A program made the position numbers and the translations under genes. 64,000 nt of DNA from Eriocheir sinensis (lineage: Eukaryota; Arthropoda; Malacostraca; Decapoda; Varunidae), in contig NW_026111659.1 of NCBI RefSeq assembly GCF_024679095.1, forward strand, positions 124,001-188,000, in the 5' to 3' direction. Below the pieces are notes generated by a model that saw only the letters and a list, made by a program, of their open reading frames with translations, made no database searches and was not told the DNA's origin. Each line of letters begins with the position of its first letter. Position 1 is the first letter of the stretch. Below, in pieces: positions 21,345 through 44,702 of this stretch.

Positions 21345-23221
21345 CTCAATTCAAACTTCGCTTATTTTATGTGTATTTTGTATATCTATTTTCATACAAA
21401 TTTTACTACTTTTGTGTATTTTTGTATATAGTTTTATATAAATTTACGGTATTTTATGTGTATTTTGTATATTTATATTTATACATATACACATTCTTTT
21501 TTTGGTATTTTGTTTATTTATTTTGATACGAATTTACATTATTTTATGTGTATTTTTTATACATTTTTTTATACGTATTTACTTCATTTTATGTGTATTT
21601 TGTATATATAATTTTATAGAAATCTACGTTATTTTATGTGTATTCGTATTTATATTTTAAAACAAATTTACATTGTTTGATATGTATTTTGCATATCTAT
21701 TTCAATATAAATTTACCTTATTGTATGTGCATTTTTTATATTTATTTTAATATAAATTTAATTTTTTATATGTATTTTGGTATATATATTTTTTTAAGAA
21801 AATGCGTTATTTTATGGGTTTTTTGCTTCTTTATTTTCATACAAATTTACATTTTTTATTAATATTCTGTGTATTTATTTTGATACGATTTTACATTATT
21901 CTATTTGGGTTTTGTATATATTTTTTTTATACATACTTACTTTATTTAATGTGTATCTTGCATATATATTTCATTCAAATTTATTATCTATTATTTATTT
22001 TCATACAAATACACATTCTTTTCATGATATTTTGTTTATTTATTTTAACACGAATCTACATTACTTAATATGTATTTTGTATATATATTTTTATACGTAT
22101 TTACATAATTTCATGTGTATTTTGTATATATATTTCTATAGAAATCTACGTTATTTTATGTGTATTCGTATATATATTTTGAAACAAATTTACATTATTT
22201 TATATGTATTTTTGAATATCTCTTGCAATACAAATTTACCTTACTGTATATGCATTTTGTATATTTATTTCAATACAAATTTAAATATTTTATGTGTATT
22301 ATGTTATATATATTTTTATAAAAAATGCGCTATTTTATGGGAATTTTGCATCTTTCTTTTCATACAAATTTACATTTTGTTATTGATATTCTGTGTATTT
22401 ATTTTGATACGATTTTACATTATTCTATTTCTTTTTTGTATATATTTTTTTATACACATTTACATTATTTAATGTGTATCTTGCATATATATTTTATACA
22501 AATTTACGTTATTTTAAGTGTATTTGTTTATATATTTTCATTGAAATTTACATGTATGTGCATTTTTTATGTTAATTTTAATACAAATTTAATTATTTTA
22601 TGAGTATTTTGCATCTTTATTTTCATACAAATTTACATTATTTTATTGATTTATTATTTATTTTAATTCGATTTTCATTATTCTAGGTGTATTTTGTATA
22701 TATATTTTATACAAATATACGTTACTTTATGTGTATTTGTTTTCATTTCATACAAATTTTCATTATTTTATGTGTATTTTGTACATGTTAAATGTGTATT
22801 TTGTATACCTATTTTCCAACAAACATACGTTCTTTTATTGGAATTTTCTTTATTTATTTTGATACAAATTTACATTATTTGAGGTATATTTGTTATATAT
22901 ATTTTTATACTTATTTACATCATTTTATATGTATTTTGTATGTATATTTTCATATCAATTTACTCTATTTTATGAGTATTCGTGTGCATTTTGTATATTT
23001 ATTTTACTACAAATTTACTTATTTCATGTGTATTTTTGTATATATATTTTTATACAAATTTGCGATATTTTATGGGTATTTTCCATCTTTATTTTCATAG
23101 AAATCTACATTATTTTATTGATATTCTGTTCATTTATTTTGATACGATTTTACATATATATATTTTTTTATACATTTTTCCTTAATTTAATGTGTATTTT
23201 GTTTATTTATTTTATACAAAT

Positions 23222-23252
23222 CTACGTTTCGTTACGTTACGTTACGTTTCGA
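23222..23252 (+). repeat. CGTTA short tandem cluster (plus copy)
   Basis: TTTCG, then three GTTAC-type units, then GTTTCG replace the usual ACGTTATTTTATGTG part of a monomer. The rest of that monomer and its neighbours (TTGACACAAATTTACAATAT, then TTTCAAAAGAAATTTACC) are normal and match 25350-25410 and 37830-37900, which lack the cluster. With several CpG in 30 bases it is the most GC-rich spot I noticed. Confidence 0.85.
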
Positions 23253-25099
23253 GTATTTGTTAATATATGTTGACACAAATTTACAATATCTTATGGGTAT
23301 TTTGTATATATATTTCAAAAGAAATTTACCTAGTTTTATGTGTATTTTGTATATCTATTTTCATACAAATTGAAATTATTTCTGGGTATTTTTTATATAT
23401 TTTTATACAAATTTTACTTATGTTATGTGTATTTTGTAAATTTATTTTCATTCAAATATATATTATTTTATTGGTATTTTGTTGATTCATTTTGATAAGA
23501 ATTTACAATATTTTATATATACTTTGTATATATATATATTTTTATACATTATTTAATGTTTATTTTGAATATATATTTTTATACTAATTCATGTTATTTT
23601 ATGTGTATTTGTATATATATTTTCATACAAATTTATATTATTTTATGTGTATTTTGTACATATATTTCATAACAAATTTACCTTATTTATGTTTATTTTG
23701 TATATTTATTTCATTCAATTTTAAATTATTTTATGTGTATATTTGTATTTGTATTTAGGTTATTTTATGTGTATTTTCTATATATATTTTCATCCAAAAT
23801 TCCATTATTTTTTTGGTATTTTGTTAATTTGATTCGATACGAGTTTAGATTAATTAATTAGTATTTTGTATATTTATTTTTATACGCATGTACATTATTT
23901 AATGTGTGTTTTGTATATATATTTTTATGCAAATTTACTTTATTTTATGTGCATTTGTGTACATGTATTTTTATAGAAATTTGCGTTATTTGATGTGTAT
24001 TTTGTATATGTTTTCTCATAGAAATTTACATTATTTTATTGGTATTTTGTTTATTTATTTTGATACGAATTACATTATTATATGTGTATTTTGTACAAAT
24101 TTCATATACGTATTTACATTATTTAATGAGTATTTTGTTTATATATTTTTATACAAATCCACTTTATTATATGTGTATTTTTATAAATATTTTGAAACAA
24201 ATTTACATTATTTTATGTACTTTGTATATATATTTCAATTCAAATTTAGCTTATTTTATGTATATTTTGTATATCCATTTTCATACAAATTTAGATACTT
24301 TTGTGTATTTTTGTGTATAGTTTTATACAAATTTACGTAATTTAATGTGTATTTTGTATTTTTATATTTATAAAAATACACATTCTTGTATTGGTATTTT
24401 GTTTATGTATTTTGATGCGAATTTACATTATTTTATGTGTATTTTGTATACATTTTTTTATACGTATTTACTAAATTTTATGTGTATTTTGTATACATAT
24501 TTTTTATAGAAATCTACCTTTTTCTTATGTGTATTCGTATATATATTTTGAAACAAATTTACATTGTTTATATGTATTTTGCATATCTATTTAAATACAG
24601 ATTTACCTTATTGTATGTGCATTTTGTAAATTTATTTTAATAGAAATTCAATTATTTTATGTGTATTTTGGTATGTATATTTTTTATAAAAAATGCGTAT
24701 TTTATGTGTATTTTGCATCTTAATTTTCATACAAATTTACATTATTTTATTAACATTCTGTGTATTTATTTTGAAACGATTTTACATTATTCTATTTGTG
24801 TTTTGTTATTATCTCTTTTATATATATTTACATTATTTACTGTGTATTTTGTATATATATTTTATACAATTTTACGTTATTTTAAGTGTATTTGTTTATA
24901 TATTTTCATTCAAATTTACATTATTTTAAGTGTATTTTGTATATGTATTTAAATACAAATTTACCTAATTTTATGTGTATTTTGTATATTTCTTTTCATA
25001 CAAATTTTAATTATTTTTGTGTATTTTTGTATATAGTTTTATACAAATTTATGTTATTTCATGTGTATTTTGTATATCTATTTTCATATAAATACACAT

Positions 25100-28000
25100 T
25101 CTTGTATTGATAGTTTGTTTATTTATTTTGACGCGAGTTTACATTATTTAATTGTGTATATGTATTTTTATAAAAATATACTTTATTTCATGGGTATTTT
25201 GCACTTTTATTTTCATACAAATTTACATTATTTTATTGATATTCTGCTCATTCATTTTAATACGATTTGACTTTATTCAATGTGTATTTTGTATATTATT
25301 TTCATACAAATTTACATTATTTTATGTGTATTTGTTTATATATTTTGACACAAATTTACAATATTTTATGGGTATTTTGTATATATATTTCAAAAGAAAT
25401 TTACCTAGTTTTACGCGTATCTTGTATATCTATTTTCATATAAATTCAAATTATTTCTATGTATTTTTGTATATATTTTAATAAAAATTTAATTATGTTA
25501 TGTGTATTTTATAAATTTCTTTTCATTCAAATATATATCATTTTATTGGTATTTTGTAGATTTATTTTGATACGAATTTACATTATTTTATATATACTTT
25601 GTATATATATTTTTATACGCATTTACATTATTTAATATTTATTTTGAATATATATTTTTATACAAATTCATAGTATTTTATGTGTATTTGTATATATATT
25701 TTCATATGAATTTACATTATTTTATGTGTATTTTGTACATATATATCATTACAAATTTACCTTATTTTATGTTTATTTTGTATGTGTATTTTGTATATTT
25801 ATATTTATACAAATACACATTCTTTTATTGGTATTTTGTTTATTTATTTTGACTCGAATTTACATTTTTTATGTGTATTTTGTATACATTTTTTTTATAC
25901 GTATTTACTTAATTTTATGTGTATTTTGTATATATATTTTTATAAAAGTCTATGTTATTTTATGTGTATTCGTATATATATTTTGAAATAAATTTACATT
26001 GTTTTATATGTATTTTTGCATATCTCTTTCAATACAAGTTAACCTTATTGTATATGTATTTTGTAAATTTATTTCAATACAAATTTCAATATTTGATGTG
26101 TATTTTGGTATATATATTTTTATAAGAAAAGCGCTATTTGATGGGAATTTTGCATCTTTATTTTCATACAAATTTACATTATTTTATTAATATTCGGTGT
26201 ATTTATTTTGATACGATTTTACATCATTCTATTTGTTTTTTGTATATATTTTCTTATACATATTTACATTATTTAATGTGTATCTTGCATATATATTTCA
26301 TACAAATTTATCATCTATTACTTATTTTCATACAAATACACATTCTTTTCATGATATTTTGTTTATTTATTTTGACACGAATTTACATTACTTAATATGT
26401 ATTTTGTATATATATTTTTATACGTATTTACATAATTTCATGTGTATTTTGTATATTTCTATAGAAATCTACGTTATTTTATGTGTATTCGTATATATAT
26501 TTTGAAACAAATTTACATTCTTTTTTCTGTATTTTTGAATATCTCTTTCAATACAAATTTACCTTAATGTATATGCATTTTGTATATTTATTTCAATACA
26601 AATTTAAATATTTTATGTGTATTATGGTATATATATTTTTATAAAAAATGCGCTATTATATGGGAATTTTCCATCTTTCTTTTCATACAAATTTACATTT
26701 TATTATTGATATTTTGTGTATTTATTTTGATACGATTTTACATTATTCTATTTCTTTTTTGTATATATTTTTTTATACACATTTACATTATTTAATGTGT
26801 ATCTTGCATATATATTTTATACAAATTTACGTTATTTTAAGTGTATTTGTTTATATATTTTCATTCAAATTTACATTATTTTATGTGTATTTTGTATATG
26901 TATTTCAATAAAAATTTATCTAATTTTATGTGTATTTTGAATATTTCTTTTCATACAAATTTTAATTGTTTTTGTGTATTTTTGTATATAGTTTTATACA
27001 AATTTAGGTTATTTTATGTACGCATTTACATTATTTAATGTGTGTTTTATATATATATTTTTATGCAAATTTACTTAATTTTATGTGCATTTTTGTACAT
27101 ATATTTTTTTTGAAATTTGCGTTATTTTATGTGTATTTGTATATGTTTTCTCATATAAATTTACATTATTTTATTGCTATTTTGTTTATTTATTTTGATA
27201 CGAATGAAAATAGATATACAAAATATACATAAAATAAACTAAATTTGTATTGAAATATATATACAAAATACATAAAATAATGTAAATTTGTATCAAAATA
27301 TTTTAACAGATGCGCATAAAATAACGTAAATTTGTTTTAAAATATACAAAATACACATTAAATAATGTAAATATGTATAAAAAAAAATATATACAAAACA
27401 CAAATAGAATAATGTAAAATCGTATCGAAATAAATACACAGATTATTAATAAAACAATGTAAATTTGTATGAAAATAAATATGCAAAATACCAATTAATA
27501 ACGCATTTTTTATAAAAATATATATAAAATACACATAAAATATTTAAATTTGTATTACAATAAATATACAAAATGCACATACAATAAGGTAAATTTGTAT
27601 TGAAATAGATATGCAAAATACATATAAAACAACGTAAATTTCTTTCAAAATATATATAAGAATACACATAAAATAACGTAGATTTCTATAAAAATATATT
27701 CAAAATACACATAAAATGAAGTAAATACGTATAAGAAAATGTATACAAAATACACATAAAATAATGTAAATTCGTATCAAAATAAATAAACAAAATACCA
27801 ATAAAAGAATGTGTATTTGTATAAACATAAATATACAAAATACACATAAAATAACGTAAATTTGTGTAAAACTATATACAAAAATACACAGATGTAATTA
27901 AATTCGTATGAAAATATTTATACAAAATACAGATAAAATAAGCTAAATTTGAATTGAAATGTATATTTAAAATACATAAAATAATGTAAAATTGTATCAA

Positions 28001-28100
28001 AATATTTATAAAAATACATATAATAACGTAAATTTGTTTAAAAATATATAAACAAAATACACATTAAGTTATGTAAATACGTATAAAAAATATGTACAAA
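25100..28100. repeat. Direct duplicate of 37600-40600
   Basis: The order of subtypes and the plus-to-minus switch at 27206 are shared with the segment 12.5 kb downstream. Markers: GATGGGAATTTTGCATC at 26138 and 38640, ATTCGGTGTATTTATTTTG near 26190 and 38695, and the breakpoint at 27206 and 39711. Offsets run from about 12493 to 12507. By eye, identity is about 96% near the first marker. Confidence 0.8.
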
Positions 28101-28149
28101 ATACACATATAATCATGTAATTCGTATCAAACTAAATAAACAATATAGG

Positions 28150-30530
<2,381 letters not shown>

Positions 30531-32218
30531 ATATACAAAATGCATATACAATAAAGTAAATTTGTATTGAAATACATATGCAAAATACACATCAATAATG
30601 TAAATTTGTATCAAAATATATGTACGAATACACATAAAATAGAGTAAATTTCAATGAAAATATACATACAAAATACATATAAAATGAGGTAAATAGTATA
30701 AAAATATATATAACAAATACACCTAAAATAATGTAAATTTGTATCAAAATAAACAAACAAAATTCCGATAAAAGAACGTATATTTGTAGGAAAATAAATA
30801 TACAAAATACACATAAAATAACGAAAATTTGTATAAAAATATATGCAAAAACAAACAAAAATAATTTCAATTTTTATGAAAATTGATATACAAAATACAC
30901 ATAAAATTAGTTAAATTTCTCTTTAAATACATGTAAAAAATACACATAAAATAATGAAAATTTGTATGAAATGAAAACAAATACCCTTAAAATAACGTAC
31001 ACTGAATATTAACTATATATACAAAATAAACATAGAATAATGTAAAATCGTATCAAAATAAATACACAAAATATCAATAAAATAATGTAAATTTGTATGA
31101 AAATAAAGATGCAAAATTCCCATAAAATAAAGCATATTTTTATAAAAATACATATACATAAATACACATTCAATAATTAAATTTGTTGTAAAATTAATAG
31201 ACAAAATGCACATACAATAAGGTAAATTTTTATTAAAAAAAATATGCAAAATACACATAAAACAATGTAAATTTGTTTCAAAATATATATACGAATACAC
31301 ATAATATAACGCAGATTTCTATAGAAATATATATACAAAATACACTTGAGATGCTGTAAATACGTATAAAAATATATATATACAAAATAGACATTAAATA
31401 AAGTAAATTCGTGTCAAAATAAATAAATAAAATATCAATAAAAGAATGTGTGTTTGTATGAAAATAGATATACAAAATACACATGAAATAACGTAAATTT
31501 GTATAAAACTATATACAAAAATACACAAAAATAATTTAAATTTGTTTGGAAATAAATATACAAAATACACATAAAATTAGGTAAATTTATATTGAAATAC
31601 ATTTACAAAATACACATAAAATAATGTAATTTTGAATGAAAATACATAAACAAAAACACTTCAAATTACGTAAATTTGTATAAAATATATAGAGAAAATA
31701 CACATTAAGTAATGTTAATATGTATAAAAAAAATATATACAAAACCCAAATAGAATAAAGTAAAATCGTATCAAAATAAATACACAGAATATTAATAAAA
31801 TAAAGTAAATTTGTATGAAAATAAAGGAGCAAAATACCCATAAAACAACGCATTTTTTTATAAAAATATATATACCAAAATACATATAAGTTTTTTTAAT
31901 TTGTATTAGAATAAATATACAAAATGCACATACAATAATGTAAATTTGTATTGAAATAGATATGCAAAATACATATAAAACAATGTAAATTTCTTTCAAA
32001 ATATATATAAGAATACACATAAAATAATGTAAATTCGAATCAAAATAAATAAACAAAATACCAATAAAAAATGTGTATTTGTATAAAAATAAATATATAA
32101 AATACACATAAAATAACGTAAATTTATATAAAACTATATACAAAAATACACAAAAGTAGTTAAATTTGAATGAAAATAGATCTACATAATACACATAAAA
32201 TAAACTAAATTTGAATTG

Positions 32219-32451
<233 letters not shown>

Positions 32452-32559
32452 TATAAAATATGTAAAAAATACACATATAATCATGTAATTCTTAGCAAAA
32501 TAAATAAACAAAATACCAATAATATAATGTAAATTTGTATGAGAAAACATATACAAAAT

Positions 32560-33660
32560 ACACATACAAAATGAACAAACAATATGGTAAATTTGTATTG
32601 AAATAGATATGCAAAACACACATAAAACAAGGTAAATTTATTTCAAAATATATATACAAATACACATAAAAAAACGTAATTTTCTATAAATATATATATA
32701 AAAAATTCATACAAAAATACACAAAAATAATTTATTTTTTTATGAAAATAAATATACAAAATACACATAAAATTAGGTAAATTTGTATTGAAATACATAT
32801 ACAAAATACACATGAAATGTTGTAAATTTGAATGAAAATATATAAACAAATACACTTTATATAACGTAAATTTGAATAAAATATATATACAAAATACACA
32901 TTAAATAATGCAAATATGAATGAAAAAATATATACAAAACATAATTAGAATAGGGTAAAATCGTATCAAAATAAATACACAGAATATTAATAAAATAATG
33001 TAAAATTGAATGAAAATAAAGATGCAAAATACCCATAAAATAACGCATTTTTTAGAAAATATATATATACCAAAACACTCATAAAATATTTAAATTTGTA
33101 TTAAAATAAATATACAAAATGCACATTCATTTAAGTAAATTTGTATTGAAATAGATATGGAAAATACATATTAAACTATGTAAATTTGTTAAAAAATATA
33201 TATATGAATACACAAAATAACGTAGATTTCTATAAAATATATATATACAAAATACACATAAAATTAAGTAAATACGTATAAAAAAATGTATACAAAATAC
33301 ACATCTAAATTTGTATGAAAATATTTATACAAATACACATAAAATAACATGAATTTGAATTAAATTTGTATCTAAAAATATACGAATACACACAAGAAAA
33401 TAACGTAAATTTTTATGAAAATGTATATACAAAATACACATAAAATAATTTAAAAACGTAGAAAAGTATATATACAAAACAAACATAAAATAATGTAAAT
33501 TCGTAGCAAAATAAATAGACAAAATTCCAATAAAAGAATGTATATTTGTAGGAAAATATATATACAAAATATAAATAAAATAACTAAAATTTGTATAAAA
33601 ATATATACAAAAAATACATAAAATAATGTAAATTTGTATGAAAATATACAATATAAACAT
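32560..33660 (-). repeat. Direct duplicate of 46250-47350
   Basis: AAAATGAACAAACAATATGG occurs near 32568 and 46262, and ACACATCTAAATTTGTATGA near 33300 and 46992; the offset is about 13690 throughout. Both copies share a rare monomer with ATATATATATGAATACA. The copies differ by scattered substitutions and small indels. Confidence 0.8.
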
Positions 33661-33680
33661 TAAATAATGTAAATAAAATG

Positions 33681-33716
33681 TATAATATATATATATAATA
33701 TATATATTAATAATAT
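33681..33716. repeat. AT-only palindromic patch
   Basis: About 35 bases of only A and T in imperfect mirror order (TATAATATATATATATAATA, then TATATATTAATAAT). It lies about 45 bases before the minus-to-plus switch near 33757 and may be a remnant of a TA tract. Confidence 0.6.
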
Positions 33717-35689
33717 CGTATAAAAATAAATAAACAGAATATTAAAAAAATAAAATAATGTGCATTTTAAATATATATTTTAATACAAATTAAATTATGT
33801 TATGTGTATTTTTGTATATATATTTTTATGCAAATATGCGTTATTATATGGGTATTTGGCGTCTTTATTTTCATACAAATTTACATTATTATATTGATAT
33901 TCTGTTTATTTATTTTGATACGATTTAACATTATTTTATGTGTATTTTCTAAATATATTTTTTTATACATATTTACATTATTTAATGTTTATTTTGTATA
34001 TATATTTATCCAAATTTACGTTATTTTATGTGTATTTGTTTATATATTTTCATACAAATTTACATTATTTTATGTGTATTTTGTATATGTATTTCAATAC
34101 AAATTTGCCTAATTTTATGTTTATTTTGCATATATACTTTCAAACATTTTTGTATATATTTTTATACAAATTTAAGTTTTTTTTAATATTTTGTGTATAT
34201 ATATATTTTCCTAGAAATATACATTCTTTTATTGGACTTTTGTTTATTTATTTTGATAAGAATTTACATTATTTTATGTGTATTTTGTATATATATTTTT
34301 CTACGTATTTAAATTATTTTATGTGTATTATGTATATACATTTTCATAAAAATTTACGTTATTTTATTGTGTGTATTGGTATACATTTTGATACAAATTT
34401 CTTACAAATTCATGTTATTTTATGTGTATTTGTATATATATTTTCATACAAATTTATATTATTTTATGTGTATTTTTACATATATTTCATTACAAATTTA
34501 CCTTATTTATGTTTATTTTGTATATTTATTTCATTCAATTTTAAATTATTTTATGTGTATATTTATATTTGTATTTAGGTTATTTTATGTGTATTTTCTA
34601 TATATATTTTCATACAAAATTACATTATTTTATTGGTATTTTCTTAATTTAATTCGATACGAATTTAGATTATTTCATAGGTATTTTGTATACATATTTT
34701 AATACTCATTTACATTATGTAATGTGTGTTTTGTATATATTTTGTAATGCAAATTTATTTTATGAGCATTTTTGTACATATATTTTTATAGAAATTTGCA
34801 TTATTTTATGTGTATTTTGTAAATGTTTTCTCATAAAAATTTACATTATTTTATTGGTATTTTGTTTATTTATTTTGATACGAATTACATGATTATATGT
34901 GTATTTTGTACATTTTTTTATACGTATTTACATTATTTAATGTGTATTTTATTTATATATTTTTATATAAAATTTACGTAATTATATGTGTATTTGTAAA
35001 AATATTTTGATACAAATTTACTTTATTTTATGTATTTTGTACATATATTTCAATTCAAATTAAGCTTATTTTGTGTGTATTTTGTATATCTATTTTCATA
35101 CAAATTAAATACTTCTGTGTATTTTTGTATATAGTTTTATATAAATTTACGTTATTTTATGTGCATTTTGTATATTTATATTTATACAAATACACATTCT
35201 TTTATTGGTATATTGTTAATTTATATTTATACGAATTTACATTATTTTATGTGTATTTTGTATACATTTTTTATACGTATTTACTTAATTTTATGTGTAT
35301 TTTGTATATGTATTTTTATAGAAATCTACGTTATTTTATGTGTATTCGTATATATATTTTGAAACAAATTTACATTATTTTATATATATTTTGCATATCT
35401 ATTTCAATACAAATTTACCTTATTGTATGTGCATTTTGTATATTTATTGTAATACAAATTCAAATATTTTATGTGTATTTTGGTATCTATAATTTTATAA
35501 AAAATGCGTTATTTTATAGGTATTTTGCATCTTAATTTTCATACAAAGTTACATTATTTTTTTAATATTCTGTGTATATATTTTGATACGATCTTACATT
35601 ATTCTATTTGTGAAATTTGTATGAATTTTTTTTATCCATATTTACATTATTTAATGTGTATTTTGTATATATATTTCATACAAATTTAC

Positions 35690-37550
<1,861 letters not shown>

Positions 37551-37599
37551 TTAGGTTATGTTATGTGTATTTTGTATATCTATTTTCATACAAATACAC

Positions 37600-40600
<3,001 letters not shown>

Positions 40601-41599
40601 AAAATACACATAAAATAAATAAATTTCTATAAAAATATATGTAAAAAAATGTACATAAAATAAATTTGCATTAAAAAATATATACAAAACACATATTACA
40701 TAATGTAAATGAGTATAAACATATGTATACAAAATACCTATGAAAAAATCTAAATTCGTATCGAGTTAAATAAAGAAAATACTAATAAAATAATGTAATA
40801 TTGGATAAAAATATATAGAAAATACACATAAAACTACGTAAATAAAAATACAAATATACACATAAAATAATTTAAAATTGAATGAAATAAATATACAAAA
40901 TAATCATAAAATAAGGTAGATTTGTAATGAAAAATATGTAAAAATACACATAACATAATATAAATTTGTATGAAAATATATATACAAATACACATAAAAT
41001 AACATGAATTTGTATAAAATTTGTATCAAAATAAATACGAATACACACAATAAAATAATGTAAATTTTTATTAAAATATATATACAAAATACACATAAAA
41101 TAATGTAAATACGTAGAAAAATATATATATATATACAAAATACACATAAAATAATGTAAACTCGTATCAAAATAAATAAACAAAATTATAATAAAAGAAT
41201 GTATATTTGTAGGAAAATATATACAAAATACAAATAAAATAACTAAAATTTGTATAAAAATAAATACAAAAATACACAAAATTATTTTCAATTTTATGAA
41301 AATAGATATACAAAATACACATATAATTAGTTAAATTTGTATTTAAATACATGTACAAAATACATATAAAATAATGTAAATTTGTATGAAATGAAAATAT
41401 ATATACAAAATACACATAGAATAATGTAAAATCCTATCAAAATAAATACACAGAATATCAATAAAATAATGTAGTTTTGTATGAAAATAAAGATGCAAAA
41501 TACCCATAAAATAAGGCATATTTTTATAAAAATACATATACAAAAATACACATAGAATAATTAAATTTGTATTAAAATTAATATACAAAATGCACGTAC

Positions 41600-43100
41600 A
41601 ATAACGTAAATTTGTATTGAAAAAATATGCAAAATGCACATAAAACAATGTATATTTGTTTCATGATACATATACGAATACACATAAAATAACGTATATT
41701 TCTATAAAAATATATATAAAAAATACACATGAAATGACATAAATACGTATAAAAATATATATACACAATGCACATTAAATAATGTAAATTCGCATCAAAA
41801 TAAATAAACAAAATATCAATAAAAGAATGTGTATTTGTATGAAAATAGATATACAAAATACACATAAAATATTGTAAATTTGTATAAAACTCTATACAAA
41901 AATACACAAAAAATATTTTAAATTTGTATAAAAATATATATACAAAATACACATAAAATCAGGTAAATTTCTATTGAAATACATATACAAAATACACATA
42001 AAATAATGTAAATTTGAATGAAAATATATAAACAAATACACTTAAAATAACGTAAATTTGTATTAAATATATATAGAAAATACACATTAAATATTTGTTT
42101 TATCTGTATATTTGTATTTGTAAATACGTAGAAATACGTAGAAAAATACGTAGAAAAATATATATACAAAATACACATAAAGTAATGTAAACTCGTATCA
42201 AAATAAATAAACAAAATTATAATAAAAGAATGTATATTTGAAGGAAAATATATATACAAAATACAAATAAAATAACTAAAATTTGTATAAAAATAAATAC
42301 AAAAATACACAAAAATAATTTGAATTTGTTTGAAAATAGATATGCAAAATACACAAAAAGATAGGCAAATTTGTATTGATGTACATATACAAAATACACA
42401 TGAAATAATGTAAATTTGTATGATAATATATAAACAAATACACATAAAATAACGTAAATTTGGATAAAATATATATACAAAATATACATTAAATAATGTA
42501 AATATGTATAAAAATATATATACAAAATACATATAGAATAATGTTAAATCGTATCAAAATAAATAAACAGAATATCAATAATTTAAATTTGTATGAAAAT
42601 AGAGATGCAAATTACCCATATAATAACGCATATATGCATAAAAATATATATATAAAAATACACATGAAATAATTAAATTTGTATTAAAATAAATATAGAA
42701 AATGCATATACAATAAAGTAAATTTGTATTGAAATACATATACAAAATACACATCAATAATGTAAATTGTATCAAAATATATATATACGAATACACATAA
42801 AATAGAGTAAATTTCTATGAAAATATACATACAAAATACATATAAAATGATGTAAATAGTATAAAAATATATATACGAAATACACCTAATATAATGTAAA
42901 TTCGTATCAAAATAAAAAAACAAAATTTCGATAAAAGAACGTATATTTGTAGGAAAATAAATATACAAAATACACATAAAATAACATAAATTTGTATAAA
43001 AATATATACAAAAAAAAACAAAAATAATTTCAATTTTTATGAAAATTGATATACAAAATACACATATAATTAGTTAAATTTGTCTTTAAATACATGTACA
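41600..43100 (-). repeat. Direct duplicate of 60800-62400
   Basis: Offset about 19230-19250. Both segments carry the same small plus-oriented fragment (42096-42120 and 61329-61353) followed by the same tandem AAATACGTAG decamers, a rare shared event. The subtype order on both sides also agrees. Confidence 0.75.
42096..42155 (+). repeat. Micro-inversion with AAATACGTAG tandem decamers, copy 1
   Basis: A T-rich fragment of about 25 bases (TTTTATCTGTATATTTGTAT) lies inside minus-oriented satellite. It matches the T-rich strand of a subtype seen in reverse near 43605-43630. It is followed by AAATACGTAG twice, then AA and a third AAATACGTAG. The second copy at 61329-61374 has two decamers. Confidence 0.8.
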
Positions 43101-44050
43101 AAATACACATAAAATAATGAAAATTTGTATGAAGTGAAAACAAATACACATAAAATAACGTACATTTGAATTAAATATATATACAAAATCGTATCAAAAT
43201 AAATACACAAAATATCAATAAAATAATGTAAATTTGTATGAAAATAAAGATGTAAAATACCCATAAAATAAAGCATATTTTTATAAAAATACATATACAT
43301 AAATACACATAATAACAATGAAATAATGTAATTTGTATGAGAAACATATAAAAAATACACATAGAATAACGCAAATTTCTTTAAAAATATATGTACAAAA
43401 ATGCACATAAAATAAAGTAAATTTGCATAAAAATATACATACAAAACACACATTAAATAATGTAAATGCGTATATAATATGTATACTAAATACCTATCAA
43501 TTGATCTAAATTCGTATCGAATTAAATTAACAAAATACGAATAAAATAATGAAATTTTGGATGAAAATATATATAGAAAATACACATAAAATAACCTAAA
43601 TACAAATACAAATATACACATAAAATAATTTAAAATTGAATGAAATTAATACACAAAATAAACATAAAATAAGGAAAATTTATAATGAAATATATGTACA
43701 AAATACTCATAAAATAATGTAAATTTATATGAAAATATATATACAAATACACATAAAATAACATGAATTTGTATAAAAATATATTTTCAAAATAAACATT
43801 AAATAATGTAAATGCGTATAAATATATATATACAAAGTACATATAAAATAATGTAAATTCGTATCAAAATAAATCAACAAAATACCAATAAAATAATATA
43901 TATTTGAATGAAAATAAATTTACAAAATACACATAACATAAGTAAAATTTGTATTAAAATATATACAAAAATACCCAGAAATAATTTGAATTTATATGAA
44001 AATAGATTTACAAAATACACATAAATCTTGGGTAAATTTCTTTTGAAAAA
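42590..44050 (-). repeat. Inverted copy of 8662-10150
   Basis: Mirrors the left-hand segment through the rare subtype with ATTGATAGGTATTTAGTATA (in reverse near 43490). Both end at the TTTCAAAAGAAATTTACC subtype directly against a TA tract (44055 here, 8661 there). Confidence 0.75.
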
Positions 44051-44054
44051 AAAA

Positions 44055-44291
<237 letters not shown>

Positions 44292-44702
44292 AAAATATAT
44301 ATACCAAAATACACATAAAATATTTAAATTTGTTTTACAATAAATATACAAAATGCACATACAATAAGGTAAATTTGTATTGAAATAGATATGCAAAAAA
44401 CATATAAAACAATGTAAATTTGTTTCAAAATATATATACGAATACACATGAATTAACGTAGAATTCTATAAAAATATATATACAAAATACACATAAAATG
44501 AGGTAAATACGTATAAGAAAATGTATACAAAATACACATAAAATAATGTAAATTCGTATCAAAATAAATAAACAAAATGCCAATAAAAGAATGTGTACTT
44601 GTATAAATATAAATATACAAAATACACATAAAATAACGTATAATTGTAAAAAACTATATACAAAAATAAACAAAAATAATTAAATTTGTATGAAAATAGA
44701 TA

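Larger units (their letters stand above)
18119..27205 (+). repeat. 45-bp AT satellite, plus-oriented block 8
   Basis: Roughly 200 T-rich monomers without a long TA tract, only a short one at 21326-21344. The rare CGATACGAATTTAGATTA subtype starts at 20935 and a close variant at 23835, 2900 apart, again giving the HOR period. The segment from about 18555 resembles that from about 15225 at an offset near 3.33 kb, a second tandem HOR step. Confidence 0.9.

Noticed and set aside
23222..23252. Telomere-like repeat, because of the GTTAC units.
   Set aside because: Only three or four units occur, they do not match the common TTAGGG, TTAGG or TTTAGGG forms, and the cluster replaces part of a satellite monomer.
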